NCBI RefSeq assembly: GCF_900454835.1
Contig: NZ_UGTM01000001.1
Span: forward strand, 1,884,358-1,948,357
Length of the DNA: 64,000 nt
Source: Prevotella denticola
GTDB lineage: Bacteria; Bacteroidota; Bacteroidia; Bacteroidales; Bacteroidaceae
Reading direction: 5' to 3'
Positions 36,058 to 45,968 of the stretch are shown piece after piece; position 1 is the first letter of the stretch; every line of letters starts with the position of its first letter. The notes beneath the pieces were generated by a model. It was not told where the DNA came from. It searched no databases and saw nothing but the letters and a program-made list of their open reading frames with translations. The translations under genes and the position numbers were made by a program.

Positions 36058-37194
36058 TTATACCATCATTCTTCTTTGGAACCATTTGTGGAAAACAGGG
36101 TCGGTTATTTTCAGTTCTTCTCCTTCCTTTTCTATCAGGTCACGTTCCAGAAGGGCTGTCTTCAGCCGGTTCACATTGGAATAGCTGCCTAAATGGTACT
36201 TCTCCCGGACTTCCGACAGTGTAAAATTCTTTGTGACGCCGGCGCAGATTGCACGCAGGAAGTTAAGCTGATATCCTGAGAGCGGCTCCACCATCTGCAT
36301 GAAAAGCACTTCATTCGTAGCAAGAAGATCCTCCGAAGCCTGTTTTATGTCCGCCTTGTCCACACGCTCCCCTTCCTCTTTCTGTGTATAAACAAGCCAG
36401 GACAACTGCTGTACATAAGCCGAATAATTGTCCGTGAATCTGCAGATTTCTTTTGCCAGAGCTGTGCTGATGGTCCTTTTGCCGTCTGCAAAGTGGCTGA
36501 CAATATATTCCACCCATTCGGCCGTCGGAATCTTGTCCAATGCTATCAGGTCGCCGAACTGATAGAAAGGCATACTGTGGTGCAGGAAGATGCTGCCCAT
36601 CAAGTGATGCTTACTACCGAAAAGACAGTAGGACACGTGCTGCTGGTGCTGCCAGACACTCCTCAGCCGTGCCTGTACCTGTTTGCTGTCGGCCATTTCG
36701 CCTATCTGCTGGAATTCATCTATGCAGACGACGATACGTTTTCCTTTCCTCACGGCAATCTTCTCGACCATTCCGAGCACCTCTTCAGGCGTATGCGTCT
36801 TCGGCGTTATCCCTAAAGAAATGGCAAAATCGCTGTTCGGTTCAGGGCTGAAGGAAATCCGCGGTGTAAGTCTGTACAGGAAGTCCCGGGCTTCTTCAAG
36901 CCACATGCTCCGCTGCGAAGCGGTCTGCTTCAATACTTCCGATGCCAGCCTGTTGTAAAAGTCGTACTCACTTTTACAGCCGAAGATGTCCAGATAAACC
37001 GTAAGGATGTTGTCGTCCGGGTCGAGTCTGCCACACACGTGTTTCACCAGGGAAGTCTTTCCCAACCGTCGCGGGGACATCAGTATGACGTTGATGCCGC
37101 CCCTGAAATCATTCAGGAGCCGTTTTGTTTCCTGCGACCTTCCAATGAAGTTGTAGTCGGAGACCGCCACACCATAAACAAATTTCCTGCACAT
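36058..37194 (-). CDS. AAA-family ATPase of the archaeal-ATPase/STAND type
   Basis: Cytoplasmic P-loop ATPase. NFIGRSQETKRLL is the family opening; Walker A is LMSPRRLGKTSLV (residues ~38-50); Walker B is IVVCIDEFQQIGE (about 173-185). A sensor region SYCLFGSKHHLM follows. A C-terminal winged helix (YQLNFLRAICAG, LREK-type LSEVREKYHLGS, ELKITDPVFHKWF) is standard for this group. Its 378 residues are typical. Members occur widely in Prevotella and Bacteroides; their role is unknown, and some are called molecular switches. Its promoter (37226) is overlapped by a 58-bp palindrome. Base use is similar to its neighbours. Confidence 0.85.
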   Translation of the reverse strand: MCRKFVYGVAVSDYNFIGRSQETKRLLNDFRGGINVILMSPRRLGKTSLVKHVCGRLDPDDNILTVYLDIFGCKSEYDFYNRLASEVLKQTASQRSMWLEEARDFLYRLTPRISFSPEPNSDFAISLGITPKTHTPEEVLGMVEKIAVRKGKRIVVCIDEFQQIGEMADSKQVQARLRSVWQHQQHVSYCLFGSKHHLMGSIFLHHSMPFYQFGDLIALDKIPTAEWVEYIVSHFADGKRTISTALAKEICRFTDNYSAYVQQLSWLVYTQKEEGERVDKADIKQASEDLLATNEVLFMQMVEPLSGYQLNFLRAICAGVTKNFTLSEVREKYHLGSYSNVNRLKTALLERDLIEKEGEELKITDPVFHKWFQRRMMV

Positions 37195-37225
37195 GACATT
37201 ACGTTTTCAGTTTGTTTTACGAATG

Positions 37226-37256
37226 CAAATATAGTAATAAAACGGCAATCACACAA
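37226..37256 (-). promoter_or_regulatory. Promoter of the ATPase gene (TTG, 20 bp, TATATTTG)
   Basis: The -7 box TATATTTG is at 37233-37226 and a -33 TTG at 37256-37254. The -33 element lies inside the left arm of the palindrome at 37244, so a protein bound there would compete with RNA polymerase. Confidence 0.6.
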
Positions 37257-37301
37257 GCAGGTGTCACACAATTTTGTGTGACACCTGCTTGTGTGATTGC
37301 C
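37244..37301. repeat. Perfect 58-bp inverted repeat
   Basis: Two 28-base arms, fully complementary, around a TT centre (37272-37273). Arms begin ggcaatcacacaagcagg. Inside each arm CACACAA occurs twice. It lies between the TonB-receptor stop (37345) and the ATPase start (37194). It could terminate the receptor transcript, but no T run follows on the minus strand. Confidence 0.95.
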
Positions 37302-37344
37302 AATATGCTTTCTACAAGATAGTTACATATATTCTTCCATGACT

Positions 37345-39825
37345 TTACATACCGCCGCCGGCACCCATTCCCATACCGTTCATCTGCTGGTCGTTCTTCT
37401 TCTCCTGGAAGTCGTTCGAAATGTTGCTCTTGTGTGTCTGGAACTGCTTCTTGGTGTTTCCGAAGTTCCAGGTGACGGTCAATGCCACCTGCTGGGCAGG
37501 AATCCGGATGTTCATACGGTTCTCGAAGCCGGCTCCACGGCTGTACTGGCTGATCTTGATCTTGCCCGTCAGCGGTACGAAATACATCAGACTGATGTCG
37601 AGCTTGTCCTTGACAAGACTCTTCGAAAGTGATGTGTTGAACATATTGAAGCCGCCGTTATACCCCTGCAGGGAATATTTCTTCGTCAGTCCACCCACGA
37701 ACATACTCCATTTCAGTTTCCACGGCAAGGTCTGCTGCAGTCCCAGGAATCCCGTGGCCTGCCATCCATGGCTGTGTTCGCCCAGCTGGTTGGAACGGAT
37801 GTCACCGTAATCGACTCCTCCGTTGAACATGATACGGGTCTTCGGCGTGAGGGCATAGTTCATGAAAGTAGTGAAATTCGTCCAGCGGCTGCGTACGATA
37901 TTGCCGTAGGTAGTGTTCAGAACCGTTCCGTCCATGAAGGAATACTGCTCGATCTGGTTGTTGGCAAACGATTCTCCCAACGTCATGTTGACCATGAACT
38001 TCGGTGTGAAGTAGTTGAAGACAAAACTTATATTATGGCTTTTCTCAACGGCCAGATCCGGGTTGCCATAACTCAGCACCGTCGGGTTGGAACGGTCGAC
38101 ATACGGGTTGAGATAGCTGATTCCGGGGCGGGTGATGCGCATTCCGTAGTTCACACCGATGTTGAATCCTGCCGAGATATTATAAGTAAGACTGGCCGAC
38201 GGCACCAGATTACCGTAGTTCTTCTTGAAGTCGCTGCCCCGACCGACGATGAACTCCACGTTCTCCCATGTATGTTCATAGCGCAGGCCGGCCTTTGCTC
38301 CGAACTTGCCCAGCGTCGCACTGTATTCGGCATACTCGGCAAGAATGTTCTGGGTGTTCTTGTAATTGACGCTGTTGGCTGCATTGTAGACCTCGTTTCC
38401 GCCCGTGATGTCATAGTACTTTGAATCAGACGAGTTACGACGGGAGATGAACTTCAGGCCGGCATTCAGCGTCTGTCCCTTGCCCAGCGGCGTGGTGAAG
38501 TCCGCCTGTACCGTATGTTCCGTACCCCGTGTCTTCGCCTCGGAGTAGAGGTCGTGCAACGGAATGGTCACATTGCCCGGTATCGGGTCGTAGACACGGC
38601 GGTTGTCGTTCTCCGCCGGAGAGGTTGTGAAAAGATAGCTCAGCATCAGGCTGCTTGTACGCTCTTTGTTGAAGAAACGCTGGTAGTCCACGCTTCCGTT
38701 GAAGCTCGTGTTGGTGTTCTCCATCGTCATCTCGTTGCCGTAGGAGAAGCCCGCAGCTCCGTATGGACCGCCTGAGAAACGTGTCAAAGGATGCCCGTCG
38801 TTCTTCATAGAGAAAGAAGTAAGCCCTACGGAGGCACCGATGTTGCTCATCGAGTCAAGTTCATATCCCAGGCTGATGCTGTTCATCGTGAACGGGATGC
38901 GTGTATGCCCTTCCTGCCAGTAGTCCATGCGTGACCCGTCGGCGGAGGTACGGTTGATTTCCGTTACAGTCCCGTTGATCAGGGCCTTACTGTACATGAC
39001 GTTGGCACTGTAGGTAAGTTTTCCCTGCTGTCCGCTCAGGAAGCCTGAGGTGCGCCATCCCTTGCTGCTTGCCGTGAGGCTTACATTGCCGTTGTAGCCG
39101 TTCATCTTCACCTTGCCCTGACCGTCGGCATGGTTCATGACGATGTTCAGCACACCGCCGACACCTTCCGCATCGTATTTTGCTCCCGGGTTCGTAACCA
39201 CCTCTATCGATTTCACGGCCGATGCCGGCATCGACTTGAATATCTGTGACGGGTTGGCCGAGAACATCACGTTGGGTTTTCCGTCCACATAGACCTTGAA
39301 GGAACTCTGGCCGTTGACGGTGATATTGTCCTGTCCGTCGACCGTCACCATCGGGACTTTGCGAAGCATATCGAGTACCGTGTTCGTCTTGGCATCGTTG
39401 TCGGCCTGTACATCATACGACATCTTGTCGGTCTCCATCTTCACCAGCGGCTTCTGTGCCACCACCTCAACGCCTTTCAGCTGCTTGGCATCGTCCTGTA
39501 TAAGAAGCTGTCCGAGGCTGATCGTGCCGCCTGCCGCCGTCAGCTGTACCTTGCGTACGATTTCCTTGCGCCCCATCGAGCTGAAAGAGATGAGGTAACT
39601 GCCCTGTCCGGTCACTTTCTGGGCGAACTTCCCATCCTGTCCCGTGACCGACATGGCTACCGGCTTCTCGCTTTTTCTGCCTTTGTAGACTCTGATTGTA
39701 GCGAACGGCTCTCCCTCATGGGTCAGAGAATCGAGCAGCTCGCCCGATACGGTTGTCGTCTGCCCCTGTGCAGCCATGGCGACCGCCAGCAATACGTAAG
39801 TGAGTAAAAACTTACCAATTTTCAT
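37345..39825 (-). CDS. TonB-dependent receptor / outer-membrane beta-barrel family protein
   Basis: Outer-membrane uptake protein. Signal peptide MKIGKFLLTYVLLAVAMAAQGQ, then a carboxypeptidase-regulatory-like domain (residues ~25-110), then a plug domain with KPLVKMETDKMSYDVQ, TVLDMLRKVPMVTVDGQDNI and VEVVTNPGAKYDAEGVGGVLNIV. A barrel follows to about residue 800, and then a tail NDQQMNGMGMGAGGG. No SusD-like partner is adjacent, so it is not a standard polysaccharide-utilisation pair. The cargo is unknown. It is transcribed alone from a promoter at 39997. Confidence 0.92.
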   Translation of the reverse strand: MKIGKFLLTYVLLAVAMAAQGQTTTVSGELLDSLTHEGEPFATIRVYKGRKSEKPVAMSVTGQDGKFAQKVTGQGSYLISFSSMGRKEIVRKVQLTAAGGTISLGQLLIQDDAKQLKGVEVVAQKPLVKMETDKMSYDVQADNDAKTNTVLDMLRKVPMVTVDGQDNITVNGQSSFKVYVDGKPNVMFSANPSQIFKSMPASAVKSIEVVTNPGAKYDAEGVGGVLNIVMNHADGQGKVKMNGYNGNVSLTASSKGWRTSGFLSGQQGKLTYSANVMYSKALINGTVTEINRTSADGSRMDYWQEGHTRIPFTMNSISLGYELDSMSNIGASVGLTSFSMKNDGHPLTRFSGGPYGAAGFSYGNEMTMENTNTSFNGSVDYQRFFNKERTSSLMLSYLFTTSPAENDNRRVYDPIPGNVTIPLHDLYSEAKTRGTEHTVQADFTTPLGKGQTLNAGLKFISRRNSSDSKYYDITGGNEVYNAANSVNYKNTQNILAEYAEYSATLGKFGAKAGLRYEHTWENVEFIVGRGSDFKKNYGNLVPSASLTYNISAGFNIGVNYGMRITRPGISYLNPYVDRSNPTVLSYGNPDLAVEKSHNISFVFNYFTPKFMVNMTLGESFANNQIEQYSFMDGTVLNTTYGNIVRSRWTNFTTFMNYALTPKTRIMFNGGVDYGDIRSNQLGEHSHGWQATGFLGLQQTLPWKLKWSMFVGGLTKKYSLQGYNGGFNMFNTSLSKSLVKDKLDISLMYFVPLTGKIKISQYSRGAGFENRMNIRIPAQQVALTVTWNFGNTKKQFQTHKSNISNDFQEKKNDQQMNGMGMGAGGGM

Positions 39826-39996
39826 AATAACATTCCTTTATGGGTGTAGCGGTTATAGCATTGCTCCTCACACCCGGATTATCAATGGATATATAATATT
39901 TTCCCAGAATCGACTTTCAAGATAAATCGACTTTTATAAATGAATGAACACTACCGATACCAAACTATTATAGTGTACTATCTGTATAAGACACTG

Positions 39997-40027
39997 CAAA
40001 GATAGATTGAATATTTCATACATGCAA
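39997..40027 (-). promoter_or_regulatory. Promoter of the TonB-dependent receptor (TTG, 20 bp, TATCTTTG)
   Basis: -7 TATCTTTG at 40004-39997 and -33 TTG at 40027-40025, spacer 20. The leader is about 165 bases and holds a short direct repeat atcgacttt near 39910-39935. Confidence 0.65.
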
Positions 40028-40447
40028 GTTTTTTGCCGGAAAAATCCATATCCGGAAGAAATTAATTGTTTTCATTTCTTGATTCACATTATTATATGGA
40101 TGAAACCCTTTCGTATCTGACGAGAACAGGGGCATGGAAAAGCCGACCGGAGCATTTCAGCGGAACGGCAACAGGGGATAGAACCGGAAACTTGTCCAGT
40201 GGCCAGGCGACATACGCCGGAGCTTAGAATTAAGGTATGTTCTGAAAAATCCATGTTGGATTTTCGTCAACAGGCCCCATTGTCAGTTCTTTGTCTCTTT
40301 TAGAACCTGCCCTGGAAGATTCGCATCTTGAGCTATGACGGAAAAAGAAAATACTTTACATTACGAACCGTTGAAACAGCTGTTCAGTATCATCAGGACT
40401 ATCGTAAAAACAGAAGAGGCAGACGGACTGTTTTGCAGTCAGGCATC

Positions 40448-40535
40448 ACTTGCAAAAGAAGTAACGCCTGATTGAGGTTCAAGTGATGCTTACTTGGACT
40501 CCAAGTAACGCCCACTTGCACGCCGATCAGGCCTC
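40448..40535. repeat. 22-bp tandem array, ACTTGCACGCC family, locus 1
   Basis: Unit starts at 40448, 40470, 40492 and 40514 are exactly 22 bp apart, consensus near ACTTGnACnCCnnnTnAnGCCT. The third unit holds the palindrome TTACTTGGACTCCAAGTAA (40490-40508). GCATCACTTG (40443) pairs with CAAGTGATGC (40480). The family recurs at 54543. It lies in the 1.2-kb gap between the receptor and the acyltransferase, where I see no gene; frames of 76-96 codons near 40654-41006 lack support. Confidence 0.85.
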
Positions 40536-41030
40536 TTTTCCTATACTGTTTCTATATGTCTGTGTTTAAGTTTGTTACGGAAACTTCATGCAGAAGTGTT
40601 CATCTGCTGTAGGATTGCGAGACCAGCCTTGGGATGAAAGCATGTAGGGACCCGTGACAAGGCTGTTTTTTCTTCGGCTGGAAAAGTCAGGAATCTTTAC
40701 ATTACGGAATAACGGTCATCGTGTGGATGGTTTTTCGGCATATTCCTGCTTTATCAGTGATGCGGTAAAATTTAGTCCCCCGCTTGTGGATTCCTTGTCT
40801 GTAAAGGATTCAGAACGGTCTTTTGTCTTTTCTGATTTGAAAAGGACAGGCTTTTTCCCAGCCTCAAAAACGGCATGGCTGTGAATGTCGGTAGTCGTCT
40901 CTTTTCCCAAGTCGTGGATTTCATTTTCCGATACCGGTCCGGCTGACCCGTCGTCAAATATAATAGCCGCCGTTATGCAGCGGATTTGACCTGTTGCTTC
41001 TGACACACCCTCATCTGTAGCATTCTTGTT

Positions 41031-41987
41031 TCAATAGATCATTTCTTTGCCTTTCCGTAGGTGTACCTTTCCGTCTACTTCCTCGAAGTACTCGTTGAAG
41101 CGGGCACGTGTCCGCTTCCACCGGTTGTGGCTCCAGAGATAAATCTCGGGCTGCCGGCGGATGGACTTCTCAAGTTCCTGGAAGTAGAGATCGGTTATTT
41201 CGTACTCAGACAGGTCTTTTGTCTCTTTGCGGATAATGTGGAATTCGCAGTTGTAATGGCCTCGGCGGGTGCGTGTCACGTCGCCATAGACGAAGACCTG
41301 CCGGGTGTGCTTCACGATTCGTTCCGCTCCGGTGAGTACTGGTGTTTCCTGGTTCAGGAACTTTATCCAGTGGTGTATGTTCCACCAGAAGGGTGTCTGG
41401 TCAGAGATATAGCCCACGACAACCGGCTTGCCTGTACGTCCGAACTGGATGATCTTGCGCAGAGACTCCTGCATGGGGATGCAGTGTGCGCCGTGCCGCT
41501 CGCGTACGAACTTGAAAAGGCGGTCGAAGTATTCGTTTTCCAGAGGGTGGTAGAGCTGGCAGCAGATGGAGTCTTCTACCCAGTAGGGCAGTGAAGTAAT
41601 CCATTCCCAGTTGCCGAGATGGCCCAGATAAACGGCAACGGATCTGCCCTCGGACAGGAGTCTGTTCAGTTCTTCCGTACCTGTGAAGGTCATCCGCTCT
41701 ATCAGCTGTTCCCGGCTCATGGTCATGAGCTTGAACGTCTCTACGACGTAATCGCAGAACCAGTGGTAGAAGCCTTGCTCTATGCGGCGCAGTTCCGCAT
41801 CGGTCTTCTCGGGAAAGCTGTTCCGGAGGTTCTTTCCTATCACTTTGTGGCGGTATTTCACGATATGCGCCATAATCAGATAGAAGACATCAGAGAACAG
41901 GTACAGCACCGGGAAAGGCAGGAGTGCCAGCAGATACCAGAAGCCGTAGGCAAGGAGATAAAGGGTCTTGTAAAGGGCTTTCTTCAT
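41031..41987 (-). CDS. LpxL/HtrB-family lysophospholipid (lipid A) acyltransferase
   Basis: Inner-membrane acyltransferase that adds a secondary acyl chain to lipid A. One N-terminal membrane segment (residues ~12-38) and the catalytic YLGHLGNWEW, i.e. H-x4-E with His123 and Glu128. SDQTPFWWNIHHWIKFL and YLWSHNRWK are typical of this family. It has 318 residues. Its start codon overlaps the stop of the LTA-synthase-like gene by one base (TAATG), so the two are translationally coupled in the miaB operon. Confidence 0.92.
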   Translation of the reverse strand: MKKALYKTLYLLAYGFWYLLALLPFPVLYLFSDVFYLIMAHIVKYRHKVIGKNLRNSFPEKTDAELRRIEQGFYHWFCDYVVETFKLMTMSREQLIERMTFTGTEELNRLLSEGRSVAVYLGHLGNWEWITSLPYWVEDSICCQLYHPLENEYFDRLFKFVRERHGAHCIPMQESLRKIIQFGRTGKPVVVGYISDQTPFWWNIHHWIKFLNQETPVLTGAERIVKHTRQVFVYGDVTRTRRGHYNCEFHIIRKETKDLSEYEITDLYFQELEKSIRRQPEIYLWSHNRWKRTRARFNEYFEEVDGKVHLRKGKEMIY

Positions 41988-43996
41988 TAGAATTGCGGGT
42001 TGTTGACCGTGGGATGAAGTCGGTCGTGTACCATCCGGTACATATACTGATAGATGATGGCTTTCAGTTCCTGTTCCATCTTGGCCTGTTCGGGTACGTG
42101 TCCGAGGAGGTTACGGCGCATCAGCGGGTCGGTGACACGGTAGATGGCCTTCGTCTGCCGGCCGTCCCATTGGAGCACGTAGCCGTATCTAACGTACTGG
42201 TAGATGCCGTTCAGATAGTTCACCGCCCATGTCTTCTTCGCCGGCGTGTGCAGCAGATCGATGCCGAAGGACAGGTAAGGACCGGCATTATAACCGATGT
42301 GGTTCAGCAGTGTCGGCATGATGTCGATCTGCTGTGCCACGCCGTCTACACGTCCTGGCTTTATTTCTCCGGATGGATCATATATAATAATAGGTGAGCA
42401 GAAACCGCCGATGTCGGTCATGTACTGCTCATGGTCGCTCTGGTTGGTGTGGTCGCTCGTGAGTACGAAGATGGTGTTCTTGAACCAGGGCTGCTTGCTG
42501 GCAGAGGCAAAGAACTTGCCGATCGCCATGTCTGTATAGCGGATGCACTTCTGGATAGGGAGGTGTTCCTCCTTGAAGACATCTTTGTATTTCTCCGGTA
42601 CGACAAAGGGGTCGTGGCTGGAGACGGTGAAGAGAGCGGTCATGAACGGCTGCTTCATCTCGCCCATTTTCGTGCAGTAGTATTGCAGGAACGGCTCGTC
42701 CCAGATGCCCCAGTTGCCGTCGAAGTCCTTGTCGCCGCCGAAGCGAGGGTCTTCGTCATAGTCCTGCCGGCCGTAATACTTCTGGAAGCCGATTTTGTTG
42801 GCAAAGGCAAGGAATCCCATCGAACCGCGGTTGGCACCATGGAAGAAGGCCGTCTCGTAGCCCCACTTGCTGAGCAGACCGGGCAGACCGGTATAGTCGT
42901 TCATCGAAGCCGGCGTGAGGATGAAGGGTTCGCCGAAGCGTGGTATGCTGCAGAGAATGGACGGCATGCCGTCAATGCTTTTCCGTCCGTTGCAGTACGA
43001 GAAGCGATAGACGAGGCTTTTGTCGATGAGCCGGTCTACATTCGGTGTGTATCCCTTGTATTTGCCGCCGAAGAAATCGCGGTTGAAGCCGCCGATGTAT
43101 TCTCGTCCGAAGCTCTCGACAATCAGGATCACGATGTTCTTCTTGTTCGGAAGGCGTACTCCGGAAGCAGGGGCTGGAGCCTTGTACTGCATCCAGTGGA
43201 CAGGATTGTAGACTTCACGTGCAGCCGCCAGGGAGGGGAAGTAGTCGGGAACGACAAAGTCCGCCTTGCCTATCGTGCGAATAAGGGCAAAGGGGGTGTT
43301 GAGCACCAGGGCGCAGTCTGTAGGCCGTTCCACGTACTGGTTGGCGTTGCTGATGGTGATCGGGCGCACTCCCGACTGCAGACCGCCTCGGCAACCGGCC
43401 ACTGTCAGGACGGCAGCGACCACCAGGCACACAAACAATTGCGCCGCATAGGCCGACCGCTGGCGCAGGCTTTTATAGCTGCTGTGGTCAGTACGTGGCA
43501 TTACATATAACTTATTGGCAAGCCATAGAACGAAGATGAAAATCAGGATAAGGTACCAGTGGGTGACAGCATTGTGAAACAGGATGCCGGCGATGTTGTT
43601 TTCGTTGTCGAACTCACGGAACACGCTGGTCGTGGTGCGGCGCAGCGTGAAAGGGAAATACACCGAATCGGCAAGGTTGATGGCGAGTGACAGGGCGTTC
43701 ACAACCATGAACACCCATTTGCAGATCCTGTGATAGACCGGGTTTTCCTTTCTCCAAAGCGGGAAAAGCATCAGGACGATGTAGAGAATGTGGGTGTAGA
43801 AGATGGCTGTCGTATCGAAAAGAAGGCTTCCGCGCACCCACATCCAGAGCGAAGAAGCCGACAGTCCGTCAACGAAATAACTGTAGTTGACAACGAAATA
43901 AACCAGTCGTGCCACAAAGAAGATACAGTAAGCCAGCAGCAGGTTAAGCACCAATGCTATCGGCGAGCCGTATGTGGACTTCAATAAACGTTTCAT
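41987..43996 (-). CDS. LTA-synthase-like membrane phosphotransferase (sulfatase superfamily)
   Basis: Inner-membrane protein with five N-terminal segments (residues ~10-200) and a periplasmic sulfatase-fold domain. The start at 43996 (MKRLLKSTYGSPIAL) is chosen over upstream codons in frame that overlap the ABC gene. NIVILIVESFGREYIGG, the nucleophile region CNGRKSIDGMPSILCS (Ser in place of the usual Thr) and LTSDHTNQS are visible. Relatives move phosphoglycerol or phosphoethanolamine onto lipids or glycans. Its place between an MsbA-like exporter and an LpxL-like acyltransferase suggests lipid A or capsule-lipid decoration, which is inference. Confidence 0.88.
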   Translation of the reverse strand: MKRLLKSTYGSPIALVLNLLLAYCIFFVARLVYFVVNYSYFVDGLSASSLWMWVRGSLLFDTTAIFYTHILYIVLMLFPLWRKENPVYHRICKWVFMVVNALSLAINLADSVYFPFTLRRTTTSVFREFDNENNIAGILFHNAVTHWYLILIFIFVLWLANKLYVMPRTDHSSYKSLRQRSAYAAQLFVCLVVAAVLTVAGCRGGLQSGVRPITISNANQYVERPTDCALVLNTPFALIRTIGKADFVVPDYFPSLAAAREVYNPVHWMQYKAPAPASGVRLPNKKNIVILIVESFGREYIGGFNRDFFGGKYKGYTPNVDRLIDKSLVYRFSYCNGRKSIDGMPSILCSIPRFGEPFILTPASMNDYTGLPGLLSKWGYETAFFHGANRGSMGFLAFANKIGFQKYYGRQDYDEDPRFGGDKDFDGNWGIWDEPFLQYYCTKMGEMKQPFMTALFTVSSHDPFVVPEKYKDVFKEEHLPIQKCIRYTDMAIGKFFASASKQPWFKNTIFVLTSDHTNQSDHEQYMTDIGGFCSPIIIYDPSGEIKPGRVDGVAQQIDIMPTLLNHIGYNAGPYLSFGIDLLHTPAKKTWAVNYLNGIYQYVRYGYVLQWDGRQTKAIYRVTDPLMRRNLLGHVPEQAKMEQELKAIIYQYMYRMVHDRLHPTVNNPQF

Positions 43997-44019
43997 TTGC
44001 AATCTTCCTGTTCCTTGTC

Positions 44020-45879
44020 TTATATTTCCTGCATATCGTGCAGTTTCTTGTAATAGCCGTCCAGTGCCATCAGTTCGTCGTGTGTCCCGCGCTCCACGAT
44101 TTCGCCTTCTTGCATCACGCATATCTCGTCTGCATTCTTGATGGTGGACAGCCGGTGGGCGACGGCTATGGTGGTTCGGGTCTTCATAAGCTTGTAGAGC
44201 GCATCCTGCACAAGCCGTTCGCTCTCGGTATCGAGGGCCGACGTGGCTTCGTCCAGGATGAGAATAGGCGGGTTCTTGAGAATGGCACGGGCGATGCTGA
44301 CACGCTGGCGCTGTCCGCCGGAGAGGCGTCCGCCACGGTCGCCGATGTTGGTATCGTATCCTTTCTCGCTGTGAAGGATAAATTCGTGGGCGTTGGCAAT
44401 CTTCGCCGCTTCGACGATGGCCTCGTCTGTGGCATTGACACCGAAGGAGATGTTGTTCTTGAAACTGTCGTTGAAGAGGATTGCCTCCTGGTTTACGTTG
44501 CCGATGAGCTGCCGCAGGTCGTGTACGCCCAGGTCCTTGATGTTGATGCCGTCGATGAGAATCTCACCTTTCTGCACGTCGTAGTACCGTGGGATGAGGT
44601 CGAGCAGGGTAGACTTCCCGCTGCCGCTCTGTCCCACTAGGGCGACCGTCTTGCCCTTTGGAATGACGAGGTTGATGTCCTTCAGCACCCATTGAAGCAC
44701 CGGATTGCCGTCACTGTCCTTTCCGTCAGCATAGGCAAAGCTGACGTGTCGGAACTCAATCTCATGCTGGAACGACTTGATGTGTATGGGATTCTCCGGG
44801 TCATGTATCGTCACTTCGGCCTTGAGAATCTTGTCCACACGCTCCATGGAGGCAAGTCCCTTGGGAATGTTGTAGCCTGCGCGGGAGAACTCCTTGAGCG
44901 GGTTGATGATGCTGTAGAGGATGACAAGATAGTAGATGAAGGTCGGTCCGCTGATAATCGGGTACTGTCCAAGGACGAGCGTACCGCCGAACCAGAGGAC
45001 GACGACGATCATCACCGTCCCGAGGAACTCGCTCATCGGGTGTGCCAGCTGCTGGCGGATGTTCACTCGCATGATGTCGTTGCGGTACTGGGAGTTGACC
45101 TTGTCAAAGCGTTCGTTCATCAGTTCTTCCGCACAGAACGCCTTGATGACCCTCAGTCCGCCCAAGGTCTCTTCCACCTGGCTCATGGTGTCGCTCCACA
45201 GTGTCTGCGCCGTGATGCTGTTCTGCTTCAGCTTCCTGCCGACAAAGCCCATGAACCAGCCGAAGACGGGCACGAAGACGAGCGTGAAGAGCGTCAGCTG
45301 CCAGGAGATGATCAGCAGGGTGGTGAAGTAAATGACGATGAGGACGGGGTTCTTGAAGAGCATATCAATGGAAGACATGATGGAACCGTCAATCTCCTGT
45401 ACGTCACCGCTCATGCGGGCGATGATGTCTCCCTTCCTCTCCTCGCTGAAGAATCCCAGTGAAAGGGATGTGATCTTCTCGTAGAGCTGGTTGCGGATGT
45501 CGCGGACCACGCCCGTCCGGATGGGGATGATTGAGGCCGATGACAGGAAGTAGGCTCCTGTCTTCAGGAATGTCATGAAGGCAAGGACCAGACCGATGGC
45601 CAGCAGCACTGTTGTCGGTCCCCAGCTCGTGATGTAAATCTGTGTATAATAATCCGCATTGTTCGACAGTACCTCTTTGAAGGACCCCTCGCTCCATGCC
45701 ATGATGCGTGTCGCTCCCGTTCCGGCATCCACCTTGAAGAGAATCTGCAGAAGCGGTATGAGCGTTGCAAAGGAGAAGATATTGAGCAATGCCGACAATA
45801 TATTGAAGATGATTGACAGCACCAGGTACTTCTTGTAAGGCGGTACGAACCTAAGTAATACGTGTATGAATTCCCTCAT
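44020..45879 (-). CDS. MsbA-like ABC exporter (permease fused to ATPase)
   Basis: Inner-membrane half-transporter. Residues ~1-330 hold six membrane segments; the ATPase domain has LVGQSGSGKSTLLDL (Walker A), LSGGQRQRVSIARA (signature) and ILILDEATSALD (Walker B), plus VAHRLSTI. The start at 45879 (MREFIHVLLRFV) is preferred to 45903. The context with LTA-synthase-like and LpxL-like genes suits lipid flipping, as MsbA does for lipid A; drug export is the alternative. It lies 89 bases after miaB and 23 bases before the next gene. Confidence 0.9.
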   Translation of the reverse strand: MREFIHVLLRFVPPYKKYLVLSIIFNILSALLNIFSFATLIPLLQILFKVDAGTGATRIMAWSEGSFKEVLSNNADYYTQIYITSWGPTTVLLAIGLVLAFMTFLKTGAYFLSSASIIPIRTGVVRDIRNQLYEKITSLSLGFFSEERKGDIIARMSGDVQEIDGSIMSSIDMLFKNPVLIVIYFTTLLIISWQLTLFTLVFVPVFGWFMGFVGRKLKQNSITAQTLWSDTMSQVEETLGGLRVIKAFCAEELMNERFDKVNSQYRNDIMRVNIRQQLAHPMSEFLGTVMIVVVLWFGGTLVLGQYPIISGPTFIYYLVILYSIINPLKEFSRAGYNIPKGLASMERVDKILKAEVTIHDPENPIHIKSFQHEIEFRHVSFAYADGKDSDGNPVLQWVLKDINLVIPKGKTVALVGQSGSGKSTLLDLIPRYYDVQKGEILIDGINIKDLGVHDLRQLIGNVNQEAILFNDSFKNNISFGVNATDEAIVEAAKIANAHEFILHSEKGYDTNIGDRGGRLSGGQRQRVSIARAILKNPPILILDEATSALDTESERLVQDALYKLMKTRTTIAVAHRLSTIKNADEICVMQEGEIVERGTHDELMALDGYYKKLHDMQEI

Positions 45880-45968
45880 AGGTACTTGAATTAGCCGGTG
45901 CAAATGTAGTTATTAAAAGTAAAACCGCAAAATAGTTCTGCGTTTTTGTCCTTATATATAAGCTATGT

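Noticed and set aside
40654..41006. Frames of 76 and 96 codons before the LpxL-like gene
   Set aside because: No promoter, signal or motif, and they overlap each other on opposite strands.
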